DNA of 60,000 nt from Membranipora membranacea (Eukaryota; Bryozoa; Gymnolaemata; Cheilostomatida; Membraniporidae): contig OU612068.1 in NCBI GenBank assembly GCA_914767715.1, forward strand, positions 15,254,001 through 15,314,000, read 5' to 3'. The translations under genes and the position numbers were made by a program. The notes under the pieces were generated by a model. That model was not told the DNA's origin and searched no databases. It worked only from the letters and a program-made list of their open reading frames with translations. Below are positions 12,401-25,000 of this stretch, in pieces. How positions within the stretch are numbered: the stretch's first letter is position 1; every line of letters begins with the position of its first letter.

Positions 12401-13230
12401 CAAATATCGGGACGATCGGACAAGAATTGGCGAAGTTATAGCGAAAAACGTCGCTAAAACGGACGAAAGTGTTTATCTCACTGAGTTGAGCATCTTGGTG
12501 AAAAAAATGCGCATTTTGAAAAAACTTTCAAATTTCAAACTGAAACACTTATTCAGACTCAGCTTTTCGCTGCGAGTCTAATGGCGCAAATATCGGGACG
12601 ATCGGACAAGAATTGGCGAAGTTATAGCGAAAAACGTCGCTAAAAACGGACGAAAGTGTTTATCTCACTGAGTTGACCATCTTGGTGAAAAAAGTGCGCA
12701 TTTTCAAAAAACTTTCAAATTTCAAACTGAAACACTTATTCAGACTCAGCTTTCGCTGCGAGTCTAATGGCGCAAATATTGGGACGAATCGGACAAGAAT
12801 TGGCGAAGTTATAGCGAAAAACGTCGCTAAAACGGACGAAAGTGTTTATCTCACTGAGTTGAGCATCTTGGTGAAAAAAATGCGCATTTTGAAAAAACTT
12901 TCAAATTTCAAACTGAAACACTTATTCAGACTCAGCTTTTCGCTGCGAGTCTAATGGCGCAAATATCGGGACGATCGGACAAGAATTGGCGAAGTTATAG
13001 CGAAAAACGTCGCTAAAACGGACGAAAGTGTTTATCTCACTGAGTTGAGCATCTTGGTGAACAAAATGCGCATTTTGAAAAAACTTTCAAATTTCAAACT
13101 GAAACACTTATTCAGACTCAGCTTTTCGCTGCGAGTCTAATGGCGCAAATATCGGGACGATCGGACAAGAATTGGCGAAGTTATAGCGAAAAACGTCGCT
13201 AAAACGGACGAAAAGTGTTTATCTCACTGA
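9420..13230. other. Patch dense in small indels
   Basis: Unlike most of the array, nearly every unit here has one or more 1-2-bp indels: GACATCGAATTGG (about 9437), TTTCAATTTC (9547), GATCTGACAAGGAATT (9618), AATCGCCGCATT (9711), TCGGGGACG (9801 and 9987), GTGTGTTTATC (10052), GAGTTTGAGC (10068), TAAACACGG (10228), GTTTATAGCG (10581), ATCAGGGACGACC (10739), TCGGCACAAG (10939), GACGAGTCGG (11123), GCGCCATTTT (11221), a 16-bp loss near 11286, CTGCGGAGTC (12197), CTTTCGCTG (12751), GACGAATCGG (12784). The paralogous right copy has almost none of these. Assembly or polishing error is a serious possibility; late decay is the alternative. Confidence 0.8.
11196..11366. repeat. Shortened monomer (171 bp)
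   Basis: CGCTGGCTATCGGG replaces the usual stretch from CGCTGCGAG through GCGCAAATATCGGG, a loss of about 16 bp that removes the in-frame TAA. In the right-block paralog (about 40502) the equivalent unit is full length and carries GCGCAAAATA. The deletion therefore arose after the two blocks separated, or is an assembly error in this indel-rich patch. Confidence 0.85.
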
Positions 13231-16200
13231 GTTGAGCATCTTGGTGAAAAAAAATGCGCATTTTGAAAAAACTTTCAAATTTCAAACTGAAACACTTATT
13301 CAGACTCAGCTTTTCGCTGCGAGTCTAATGGCGCAAATATCGGGACGATCGGACAAGAATTGGCGAAGTTATAGCGAAAAACGTCGCTAAAACGGACGAA
13401 AGTGTTTATCTCACTGAGTTGAGCATCTTGGTGAAAAAAATGCGCATTTTGAAAAAACTTTCAAATTTCAAACTGAAACACTTATTCAGACTCAGCTTTT
13501 CGCTGCGAGTCTAATGGCGCAAATATCGGGACGATCGGACAAGAATTGGCGAAGTTATAGCGAAAAACGTCGCTAAAACGGACGAAAGTGTTTATCTCAC
13601 TGAGTTGAGCATCTTGGTGAAAAAAATGCGCATTTTGAAAAAACTTTCAAATTTCAAACTGAAACACTTATTCAGACTCAGCTTTTCGCTGCGAGTCTAC
13701 TGGCGCAAATATCGGGACGATCGGACAAGAATTGGCGAAGTTATAGCGAAAAACGTCGCTAAAACGGACGAAAGTGTTTATCTCACAGAGTTGAGCATCT
13801 TGGTGAAAAAAATGCGCATTTTCAAAAAACTTTCAAATTTCAAACTGAAACACTTATTCAGACTCAGCTTTTCGCTGCGAGTCTAATGGCGCAAATATTG
13901 GGACGATCGGACAAGAATTGGCGAAGTTATAGCGAAAAACGTCGCTAAAACGGACGAAAGTGTTTATCTCACTGAGTTGAGCATCTTGGTGAAAAAAATG
14001 CGCATTTTGAAAAAACTTTCAAATTTCAAACTGAAACACTTATTCAGACTCAGCTTTTCGCTGCGAGTCTAATGGCGCAAATATCGGGACGATCGGACAA
14101 GAATTGGCGAAGTTATAGCGAAAAACGTCGCTAAAACGGACGAAAGTGTTTATCTCACTGAGTTGAGCATCTTGGTGAAAAAAATGCGCATTTTGAAAAA
14201 ACTTTCAAATTTCAAACTGAAACACTTATTCAGACTCAGCTTTTCGCTGCGAGTCTAATGGCGCAAATATCGGGACGATCGGACAAGAATTGGCGAAGTT
14301 ATAGCGAAAAACGTCGCTAAAACGGACGAAAGTGTTTATCTCACTGAGTTGAGCATCTTGGTGAAAAAAATGCGCATTTTGAAAAAACTTTCAAATTTCA
14401 AACTGAAACACTTATTCAGACTCAGCTTTTCGCTGCGAGTCTACTGGCGCAAATATCGGGACGATCGGACAAGAATTGGCGAAGTTATAGCGAAAAACGT
14501 CGCTAAAACGGACGAAAGTGTTTATCTCACAGAGTTGAGCATCTTGGTGAAAAAAATGCGCATTTTCAAAAAACTTTCAAATTTCAAACTGAAACACTTA
14601 TTCAGACTCAGCTTTTCGCTGCGAGTCTAATGGCGCAAATATTGGGACGATCGGACAAGAATTGGCGAAGTTATAGCGAAAAACGTCGCTAAATCGGACG
14701 AAAGTGTTTATCTCACTGAGTTGAGCATCTTGGTGAAAAAAATGCGCATTTTGAAAAAACTTTCAAATTTCAAACTGAAACACTTATTCAGACTCAGCTT
14801 TTCGCTGCGAGTCTAATGGCGCAAATATCGGGACGATCGGACAAGAATTGGCGAAGTTATAGCGAAAAACGTCGCTAAAACGGACGAAAGTGTTTATCTC
14901 ACTGAGTTGAGCATCTTGGTGAAAAAAATGCGCATTTTCAAAAAACTTTCAAATTTCAAACTGAAACACTTATTCAGACTCAGCTTTTCGCTGCGAGTCT
15001 AATGGCGCAAATATCGGGACGATCGGACAAGAATTGGCGAAGTTATAGCGAAAAACGTCGCTAAAACGGACGAAAGTGTTTATCTCACTGAGTTGAGCAT
15101 CTTGGTGAAAAAAATGCGCATTTTGAAAAAACTTTCAAATTTCAAACTGAAACACTTATTCAGACTCAGCTTTTCGCTGCGAGTCTAATGGCGCAAATAT
15201 CGGGACGATCGGACAAGAATTGGCGAAGTTATAGCGAAAAACGTCGCTAAAACGGACGAAAGTGTTTATCTCACTGAGTTGAGCATCTTGGTGAAAAAAA
15301 TGCGCATTTTGAAAAAACTTTCAAATTTCAAACTGAAACACTTATTCAGACTCAGCTTTTCGCTGCGAGTCTAATGGCGCAAATATCGGGACGATCGGAC
15401 AAGAATTGGCGAAGTTATAGCGAAAAACGTCGCTAAAACGGACGAAAGTGTTTATCTCACTGAGTTGAGCATCTTGGTGAAAAAAATGCGCATTTTGAAA
15501 AAACTTTCAAATTTCAAACTGAAACACTTATTCAGACTCAGCTTTTCGCTGCGAGTCTAATGGCGCAAAATATCGGGACGATCGGACAAGAATTGGCGAA
15601 GTTATAGCGAAAAACGTCGCTAAAACGGACGAAAGTGTTTATCTCACTGAGTTGAGCATCTTGGTGAAAAAAATGCGCATTTTCAAAAAACTTTCAAATT
15701 TCAAACTGAAACACTTATTCAGACTCAGCTTTTCGCTGCGAGTCTAATGGCGCAAATATCGGGACGATCGGACAAGAATTGGCGAAGTTATAGCGAAAAA
15801 CGTCGCTAAAACGGACGAAAGTGTTTATCTCACTGAGTTGAGCATCTTGGTGAAAAAAATGCGCATTTTGAAAAAACTTTCAAATTTCAAACTGAAACAC
15901 TTATTCAGACTCAGCTTTTCGCTGCGAGTCTTATGGCGCAAATATCGGGACGATCGGACAAGAATTGGCGAAGTTATAGCGAAAAACGTCGCTAAAACGG
16001 ACGAAAGTGTTTATCTCACTGAGTTGAGCATCTTGGTGAAAACAATCCGCATTTTCAAAAAACTTTCAAATTTCAATCTGAAACACTTATTCAGACTCAG
16101 CTTTTCGCTGCGAGTCTAATGGCGCAAATATCGGGACGATCGGACAAGAATTGGCGAAGTTATAGCGAAAAACGTCGCTAAAACGGACGAAAGTGTTTAT

Positions 16201-16579
16201 CTCACTGAGTTGAGCATCTTGGTGAAAAAAGTGCGCATTTTCAAAAAACTTTCAAATTTCAAACTGAAACACTTATTCAGACTCAGCTTTTCGCTGCGAG
16301 TCTAATGGCGCAAATATCGGGACGATCGGACACGAATTGGCGAAGTTATAGCGAAAAACGTCGCTAAAACGGACGAAAGTGTTTATCTCACTGAGTTGAG
16401 CATCTTGGTGAAAAAAATGCGCATTTTCAAAAAACTTTCAAATTTCAAACTGAAACACTTATTCAGACTCAGCTTTTCGCTGCGAGTCTAATGACGCAAA
16501 TATCGGGACGATCGGACAAGAATTGGCGAAGTTATAGCGAAAAACGTCGCTAAAACGGACGAAAGTGTTTATCTCACTG

Positions 16580-18440
16580 AGTTGAGCATCTTGGTGAAAA
16601 AAATGCGCATTTTCAAAAAACTTTCAAATTTCAAACTGAAACACTTATTCAGACTCAGCTTTTCGCTGCGAGTCTAATGGCGCAAATATCGGGACGATCG
16701 GACAAGAATTGGCGAAGTTATAGCGAAAAATGTCGCTAAAACGGACGAAAGTGTTTATCTCACTGAGTTGAGCATCTTGGTGAAAAAAATGCGCATTTTG
16801 AAAAAACTTTCAAATTTCAAACTGAAACACTTATTCAGACTCAGCTTTTTGCTGCGAGTCTAATGGCGCAAATATCGGGACGATCGGACAAGAATTGGCG
16901 AAGTTATAGCGAAAAACGTCGCTAAAACGGACGAAAGTGTTTATCTCACTGAGTTGAGCATCTTGGTGAAAAAAATGCGCATTTTGAAAAAACTTTCAAA
17001 TTTCAAACTGAAACACTTATTCAGACTCAGCTTTTCGCTGCGAGTCTAATGGTGCAGATATCGGGACGATCGGACAAGAATTGGCGAAGTTATAGCGAAA
17101 AACGTCGCTAAAACGGACGAAAGTGTTTATCTCACTGAGTTGAGCATCTTGGTGAAAAAAATGCGCATTTTCAAAAAACTTTCAAATTTCAAACTGAAAC
17201 ACTTATTCAGACTCAGCTTTTCGCTGCGAGTCTAATGGCGCAAATATCGGGACGATCGGACACGAATTGGCGAAGTTATAGCGAAAAACGTCGCTAAAAC
17301 GGACGAAAGTGTTTATCTCACTGAGTTGAGCATCTTGGTGAAAAAAATGCGCATTTTGAAAAAACTTTCAAATTTCAAACTGAAACACTTATTCAGACTC
17401 AGCTTTTCGCTGCGAGTCTTATGGCGCAAATATCGGGACGATCGGACAAGAATTGGCGAAGTTATAGCGAAAAACGTCGCTAAAACGGACGAAAGTGTTT
17501 ATCTCACTGAGTTGAGCATCTTGATGAAAAAAATGCGCATTTTGAAAAAACTTTCAAATTTCAAACTGAAACACTTATTCAGACTCAGCTTTTCGCTGCG
17601 AGTCTAATGGCGCAAATATCGGGACGATCGGACAAGAATTGGCGAAGTTATAGCGAAAAACGTCGCTAAAACGGACGAAAGTGTTTATCTCACTGAGTTG
17701 AGCATCTTGGTGAAAAAAATGCGCATTTTCAAAAAACTTTCAAATTTCAAACTGAAACACTTATTCAGACTCAGCTTTTCGCTGCGAGTCTAATGGCGCA
17801 AATATCGGGACGATCGGACAAGAATTGGCGAAGTTATAGCGAAAAACGTCGCTAAAACGGACGAAAGTGTTTATCTCACTGAGTTGAGCATCTTGGTGAA
17901 AAAAATGCGCATTTTGAAAAAACTTTCAAATTTCAAACTGAAACACTTATTCAGACTCAGCTTTTCGCTGCGAGTCTAATGGCGCAAATATCGGGACGAT
18001 CGGACAAGAATTGGCGAAGTTATAGCGAAAAACGTCGCTAAAACGGACGAAAGTGTTTATCTCACTGAGTTGAGCATCTTGGTGAAAAAAATGCGCATTT
18101 TGAAAAAACTTTCAAATTTCAAACTGAAACACTTATTCAGACTCAGCTTTTCGCTGCGAGTCTAATGGCGCAAATATCGGGACGATCGGACAAGAATTGG
18201 CGAAGTTATAGCGAAAAACGTCGCTAAAACGGACGAAAGTGTTTATCTCACTGAGTTGAGCATCTTGGTGAAAAAAATGCGCATTTTGAAAAAACTTTCA
18301 AATTTCAAACTGAAACACTTATTCAGACTCAGCTTTTCGCTGCGAGTCTAATGGCGCAAAATATCGGGACGATCGGACAAGAATTGGCGAAGTTATAGCG
18401 AAAAACGTCGCTAAAACGGACGAAAGTGTTTATCTCACTG
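16580..18440. repeat. 10-unit higher-order repeat, copy 1
   Basis: Ten monomers in a fixed order, 1861 bp: u1 C35 with ATGTCG; u2 CTTTTTGCTG; u3 GGTGCAGATATC (17051); u4 C35 with ACACGAATTGG; u5 TAA-to-TTA; u6 TTGATGAAA; u7 C35; u8 and u9 plain G35; u10 GCGCAAAATA (18354). The single extra A in u10 accounts for 1861 rather than 1860 bp. Confidence 0.9.
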
Positions 18441-21400
18441 AGTTGAGCATCTTGGTGAAAAAAATGCGCATTTTCAAAAAACTTTCAAATTTCAAACTAA
18501 AACACTTATTCAGACTCAGCTTTTCGCTGCGAGTCTAATGCCGCAAATATCGGGACGATCGGACAAGAATTGGCGAAGTTATAGCGAAAAATGTCGCTAA
18601 AACGGACGAAAGTGTTTATCTCACTGAGTTGAGCATCTTGGTGAAAAAAATGCGCATTTTGAAAAAACTTTCAAATTTCAAACTGAAACACTTATTCAGA
18701 CTCAGCTTTTTGCTGCGAGTCTAATGGCGCAAATATCGGGACGATCGGACAAGAATTGGCGAAGTTATAGCGAAAAACGTCGCTAAAACGGACGAAAGTG
18801 TTTACCTCACTGAGTTGAGCATCTTGGTGAAAAAAATGCGCATTTTGAAAAAACTTTCAAATTTCAAACTGAAACACTTATTCAGACTCAGCTTTTCGCT
18901 GCGAGTCTAATGGTGCAGATATCGGGACGATCGGACAAGAATTGGCGAAGTTATAGCGAAAAACGTCGCTAAAACGGACGAAAGTGTTTATCTCACTGAG
19001 TTGAGCATCTTGGTGAAAAAAATGCGCATTTTCAAAAAACTTTCAAATTTCAAACTGAAACACTTATTCAGACTCAGCTTTTCGCTGCGAGTCTAATGGC
19101 GCAAATATCGGGACGATCGGACACGAATTGGCGAAGTTATAGCGAAAAACGTCGCTAAAACGGACGAAAGTGTTTATCTCACTGAGTTGAGCATCTTGGT
19201 GAAAAAAATGCGCATTTTGAAAAAACTTTCAAATTTCAAACTGAAACACTTATTCAGACTCAGCTTTTCGCTGCGAGTCTTATGGCGCAAATATCGGGAC
19301 GATCGGACAAGAATTGGCGAAGTTATAGCGAAAAAACGTCGCTAAAACGGACGAAAGTGTTTATCTCACTGAGTTGAGCATCTTGATGAAAAAAATGCGC
19401 ATTTTGAAAAAACTTTCAAATTTCAAACTGAAACACTTATTCAGACTCAGCTTTTCGCTGCGAGTCTAATGGCGCAAATATCGGGACGATCGGACAAGAA
19501 TTGGCGAAGTTTTAGCGAAAAACGTCGCTAAAACGGACGAAAGTGTTTATCTCACTGAGTTGAGCATCTTGGTGAAAAAAATGCGCATTTTCAAAAAACT
19601 TTCAAATTTCAAACTGAAACACTTATTCAGACTCAGCTTTTCGCTGCGAGTCTAATGGCGCAAATATCGGGACGATCGGACAAGAATTGGCGAAGTTATA
19701 GCGAAAAACGTCGCTAAAACGGACGAAAGTGTTTATCTCACTGAGTTGAGCATCTTGGTGAAAAAAATGCGCATTTTGAAAAAACTTTCAAATTTCAAAC
19801 TGAAACACTTATTCAGACTCAGCTTTTCGCTGCGAGTCTAATGGCGCAAATATCGGGACGATCGGACAAGAATTGGCGAAGTTATAGCGAAAAACGTCGC
19901 TAAAACGGACGAAAGTGTTTATCTCACTGAGTTGAGCATCTTGGTGAAAAAAATGCGCATTTTGAAAAAACTTTCAAATTTCAAACTGAAACACTTATTC
20001 AGACTCAGCTTTTCGCTGCGAGTCTAATGGCGCAAATATCGGGACGATCGGACAAGAATTGGCGAAGTTATAGCGAAAAACGTCGCTAAAACGGACGAAA
20101 GTGTTTATCTCACTGAGTTGAGCATCTTGGTGAAAAAAATGCGCATTTTGAAAAAACTTTCAAATTTCAAACTGAAACACTTATTCAGACTCAGCTTTTC
20201 GCTGCGAGTCTAATGGCGCAAAATATCGGGACGATCGGACAAGAATTGGCGAAGTTATAGCGAAAAACGTCGCTAAAACGGACGAAAGTGTTTATCTCAC
20301 TGAGTTGAGCATCTTGGTGAAAAAAATGCGCATTTTGAAAAAACTTTCAAATTTCAAACTGAAACACTTATTCAGACTCAGCTATTCGCTGCGAGTCTAA
20401 TGGCGCAAATATCGGGACGATCGGACAAGAATTGGCGAAGTTATAGCGAAAAACGTCGCTAAAACGGACGAAAGTGTTTATCTCACTGAGTTGAGCATCT
20501 TGGTGAAAAAAATGCGCATTTTCAAAAAACTTTCAAATTTCAAACTGAAACACTTATTCAGACTCAGCTTTTCGCTGCGAGTCTAATGGCGCAAATATCG
20601 GGACGATCGGACAAGAATTGGCGAAGTTATAGCGAAAAACGTCGCTAAAACGGACGAAAGTGTTTATCTCACTGAGTTGAGAGCATCTTGGTGAAAAAAA
20701 TGCGCATTTTCAAAAAACTTTCAAATTTCAAACTGAAACACTTATTCAGACTCAGCTTTTCGCTGCGAGTCTAATGGCGCAAATATCGGGACGATCGGAC
20801 AAGAATTGGCGAAGTTATAGCGAAAAACATCGCTAAAACGGACGAAAGTGTTTATCTCACTGAGTTGAGCATCTTGGTGAAAAAAATGCGCATTTTGAAA
20901 AAACTTTCAAATTTCAAACTGAAACACTTATTCAGACTCAGCTTTTCGCTGCGAGTCTAATGGCGCAAATATCGGGACGATCGGACACGAATTGGCGAAG
21001 TTATAGCGAAAAACGTCGCTAAAACGGACGAAAGTGTTTATCTCACTGAGTTGAGCATCTTGGTGAAAATAATGCGCATTTTCAAAAAACTTTCAAATTT
21101 CAAACTGAAACACTTATTCAGACTCAGCTTTTCGCTGCGAGTCTAATGACGCAAATATCGGGACGATCGGACAAGAATTGGCGAAGTTATAGCGAAAAAC
21201 GTCGCTAAAACGGACGAAAGTGTTTATCTCACTGAGTTGAGCATCTTGGTGAAAAAAATGCGCATTTTCAAAAAACTTTCAAATTTCAAACTGAAACACT
21301 TATTCAGACTCAGCTTTTCGCTGCGAGTCTAATGGCGCAAATATCGGGACGATCGGACAAGAATTGGCGAAGTTATAGCGAAAAATGTCGCTAAAACGGA

Positions 21401-21792
21401 CGAAAGTGTTTATCTCACTGAGTTGAGCATCTTGGTGAAAAAAATGCGCATTTTGAAAAAACTTTCAAATTTCAAACTGAAACACTTATTCAGACTCAGC
21501 TTTTCGCTGCGAGTCTAATGGCGCAAATATCGGGACAATCGGACAAGAATTGGCGAAGTTATAGCGAAAAACATCGCTAAAACGGACGAAAGTGTTTATC
21601 TCACTGAGTTGAGCATCTTGGTGAAAAAAATGCGCATTTTGAAAAAACTTTCAAATTTCAAACTGAAACACTTATTCAGACTCAGCTTTTCGCTGCGAGT
21701 CTTATGGCGCAAATATCGGGACGATCGGACAAGAATTGGCGAAGTTATAGCGAAAAACGTCGCTAAAACGGACGAAAGTGTTTATCTCACTG
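17324..21792. repeat. 24-unit tandem duplication, first copy
   Basis: A 4469-bp block whose markers recur 4468-4469 bp downstream: GCGAGTCTTA 17412/21881, GCGCAAAATA 18354/22823 and 20216/24684, GGTGCAG 18912/23381, CTATTCG 20382/24851, TTGAGAGC 20678/25147, GACAATCGG 21535/26003, TTA unit 21695/26163. The start was placed at the unit carrying the TTA change, because the unit before it (ACACG, about 17270) has no counterpart near 21739. Confidence 0.87.
18441..20302. repeat. 10-unit higher-order repeat, copy 2
   Basis: Directly follows copy 1 with the same ten-unit marker order (GGTGCAG at 18912, GCGCAAAATA at 20216). It is 1862 bp because one more A was gained in the u5 A-run (AGCGAAAAAACG near 19330). 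Private changes include GACTAAAACAC-type and CCGCAAAT variants in u1 (about 18497 and 18541). Confidence 0.9.
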
Positions 21793-22076
21793 AGTTGAGC
21801 ATCTTGGTGAAAAAAATGCGCATTTTGAAAAAACTTTCAAATTTCAAACTGAAACACTTATTCAGACTCAGCTTTTCGCTGCGAGTCTTATGGCGCAAAT
21901 ATCGGGACGATCGGACAAGAATTGGCGAAGTTATAGCGAAAAACGTCGCTAAAACGGACGAAAGTGTTTATCTCACTGAGTTGAGCATCTTGATGAAAAA
22001 AATGCGCATTTTGAAAAAACTTTCAAATTTCAAACTGAAACACTTATTCAGACTCAGCTTTTCGCTGCGAGTCTAA
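21609..22076 (+). other. Spurious 155-codon open frame across stop-lost monomers
   Basis: The unit is 186 bp, so one frame runs through every monomer and is closed only by the TAA at unit positions 96-98. Where that codon is TTA in two neighbouring units the frame stays open for 155 codons here and at 23656-24123; a TAC plus a TTA does the same at 36497-36964. Single stop losses give 93 codons (for example 13605, 15838, 17326, 26077, 32218, 48595). The conceptual product is a lysine-rich 62-residue repeat. There is no promoter, no initiation context and no bias towards silent changes: G35C (Leu/Phe), G16A (Val/Met) and ACGTCG to ACATCG (Val/Ile) alter residues. I do not call it a gene. Confidence 0.85.
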
Positions 22077-25000
22077 TGGCGCAAATATCGGGACGATCGG
22101 ACAAGAATTGGCGAAGTTATAGCGAAAAACGTCGCTAAAACGGACGAAAGTGTTTATCTCACTGAGTTGAGCATCTTGGTGAAAAAAATGCGCATTTTCA
22201 AAAAACTTTCAAATTTCAAACTGAAACACTTATTCAGACTCAGCTTTTCGCTGCGAGTCTAATGGCGCAAATATCGGGACGATCGGACAAGAATTGGCGA
22301 AGTTATAGCGAAAAACGTCGCTAAAACGGACGAAAGTGTTTATCTCACTGAGTTGAGCATCTTGGTGAAAAAAATGCGCATTTTGAAAAAACTTTCAAAT
22401 TTCAAACTGAAACACTTATTCAGACTCAGCTTTTCGCTGCGAGTCTAATGGCGCAAATATCGGGACGATCGGACAAGAATTGGCGAAGTTATAGCGAAAA
22501 ACGTCGCTAAAACGGACGAAAGTGTTTATCTCACTGAGTTGAGCATCTTGGTGAAAAAAATGCGCATTTTGAAAAAACTTTCAAATTTCAAACTGAAACA
22601 CTTATTCAGACTCAGCTTTTCGCTGCGAGTCTAATGGCGCAAATATCGGGACGATCGGACAAGAATTGGCGAAGTTATAGCGAAAAACGTCGCTAAAACG
22701 GACGAAAGTGTTTATCTCACTGAGTTGAGCATCTTGGTGAAAAAAATGCGCATTTTGAAAAAACTTTCAAATTTCAAACTGAAACACTTATTCAGACTCA
22801 GCTTTTCGCTGCGAGTCTAATGGCGCAAAATATCGGGACGATCGGACAAGAATTGGCGAAGTTATAGCGAAAAACGTCGCTAAAACGGACGAAAGTGTTT
22901 ATCTCACTGAGTTGAGCATCTTGGTGAAAAAAATGCGCATTTTCAAAAAACTTTCAAATTTCAAACTGAAACACTTATTCAGACTCAGCTTTTCGCTGCG
23001 AGTCTAATGGCGCAAATATCGGGACGATCGGACAAGAATTGGCGAAGTTATAGCGAAAAATGTCGCTAAAACGGACGAAAGTGTTTATCTCACTGAGTTG
23101 AGCATCTTGGTGAAAAAAATGCGCATTTTGAAAAAACTTTCAAATTTCAAACTGAAACACTTATTCAGACTCAGCTTTTTGCTGCGAGTCTAATGGCGCA
23201 AATATCGGGACGATCGGACAAGAATTGGCGAAGTTATAGCGAAAAACGTCGCTAAAACGGACGAAAGTGTTTATCTCACTGAGTTGAGCATCTTGGTGAA
23301 AAAAATGCGCATTTTGAAAAAACTTTCAAATTTCAAACTGAAACACTTATTCAGACTCAGCTTTTCGCTGCGAGTCTAATGGTGCAGATATCGGGACGAT
23401 CGGACAAGAATTGGCGAAGTTATAGCGAAAAACGTCGCTAAAACGGACGAAAGTGTTTATCTCACTGAGTTGAGCATCTTGGTGAAAAAAATGCGCATTT
23501 TCAAAAAACTTTCAAATTTCAAACTGAAACACTTATTCAGACTCAGCTTTTCGCTGCGAGTCTAATGGCGCAAATATCGGGACGATCGGACACGAATTGG
23601 CGAAGTTATAGCGAAAAACGTCGCTAAAACGGACGAAAGTGTTTATCTCACTGAGTTGAGCATCTTGGTGAAAAAAATGCGCATTTTCAAAAAACTTTCA
23701 AATTTCAAACTGAAACACTTATTCAGACTCAGCTTTTCGCTGCGAGTCTTATGGCGCAAATATCGGGACGATCGGACAAGAATTGGCGAAGTTATAGCGA
23801 AAAACGTCGCTAAAACGGACGAAAGTGTTTATCTCACTGAGTTGAGCATCTTGATGAAAAAAATGCGCATTTTGAAAAAACTTTCAAATTTCAAACTGAA
23901 ACACTTATTCAGACTCAGCTTTTCGCTGCGAGTCTTATGGCGCAAATATCGGGACGATCGGACAAGAATTGGCGAAGTTATAGCGAAAAACGTCGCTAAA
24001 ACGGACGAAAGTGTTTATCTCACTGAGTTGAGCATCTTGGTGAAAAAAATGCGCATTTTCAAAAAACTTTCAAATTTCAAACTGAAACACTTATTCAGAC
24101 TCAGCTTTTCGCTGCGAGTCTAATGGCGCAAATATCGGGACGATCGGACAAGAATTGGCGAAGTTATAGCGAAAAACGTCGCTAAAACGGACGAAAGTGT
24201 TTATCTCACTGAGTTGAGCATCTTGGTGAAAAAAATGCGCATTTTGAAAAAACTTTCAAATTTCAAACTGAAACACTTATTCAGACTCAGCTTTTCGCTG
24301 CGAGTCTAATGGCGCAAATATCGGGACGATCGGACAAGAATTGGCGAAGTTATAGCGAAAAACGTCGCTAAAACGGACGAAAGTGTTTATCTCACTGAGT
24401 TGAGCATCTTGGTGAAAAAAATGCGCATTTTGAAAAAACTTTCAAATTTCAAACTGAAACACTTATTCAGACTCAGCTTTTCGCTGCGAGTCTAATGGCG
24501 CAAATATCGGGACGATCGGACAAGAATTGGCGAAGTTATAGCGAAAAACGTCGCTAAAACGGACGAAAGTGTTTATCTCACTGAGTTGAGCATCTTGGTG
24601 AAAAAAATGCGCATTTTGAAAAAACTTTCAAATTTCAAACTGAAACACTTATTCAGACTCAGCTTTTCGCTGCGAGTCTAATGGCGCAAAATATCGGGAC
24701 GATCGGACAAGAATTGGCGAAGTTATAGCGAAAAACGTCGCTAAAACGGACGAAAGTGTTTATCTCACTGAGTTGAGCATCTTGGTGAAAAAAATGCGCA
24801 TTTTCAAAAAACTTTCAAATTTCAAACTGAAACACTTATTCAGACTCAGCTATTCGCTGCGAGTCTAATGGCGCAAATATCGGGACGATCGGACAAGAAT
24901 TGGCGAAGTTATAGCGAAAAACGTCGCTAAAACGGACGAAAGTGTTTATCTCACTGAGTTGAGCATCTTGGTGAAAAAAATGCGCATTTTCAAAAAACTT

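Larger units (their letters stand above)
8670..21147. repeat. 12.5-kb block, left copy
   Basis: The order of tracer variants here matches that at about 38083-50553. Paired markers (left/right): ATTGGG 8670/38083, GTCTTTATC 9115/38341, GCGCAAAATA 10170/39385 and 15563/44781, AACAATCCGC 16036/45441, GGTGCAG 17051/46458 and 18912/48319, GCGCAAAATA 18354/47761 and 20216/49623, the 2-bp insertion TTGAGAGC 20678/50085, GACGCAAA 21147/50553. The offset moves from about 29413 to 29215 to 29407, which needs one extra unit in the left copy near 8.7-9.1 kb and one missing unit near 15.6-15.9 kb. Confidence 0.85.
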
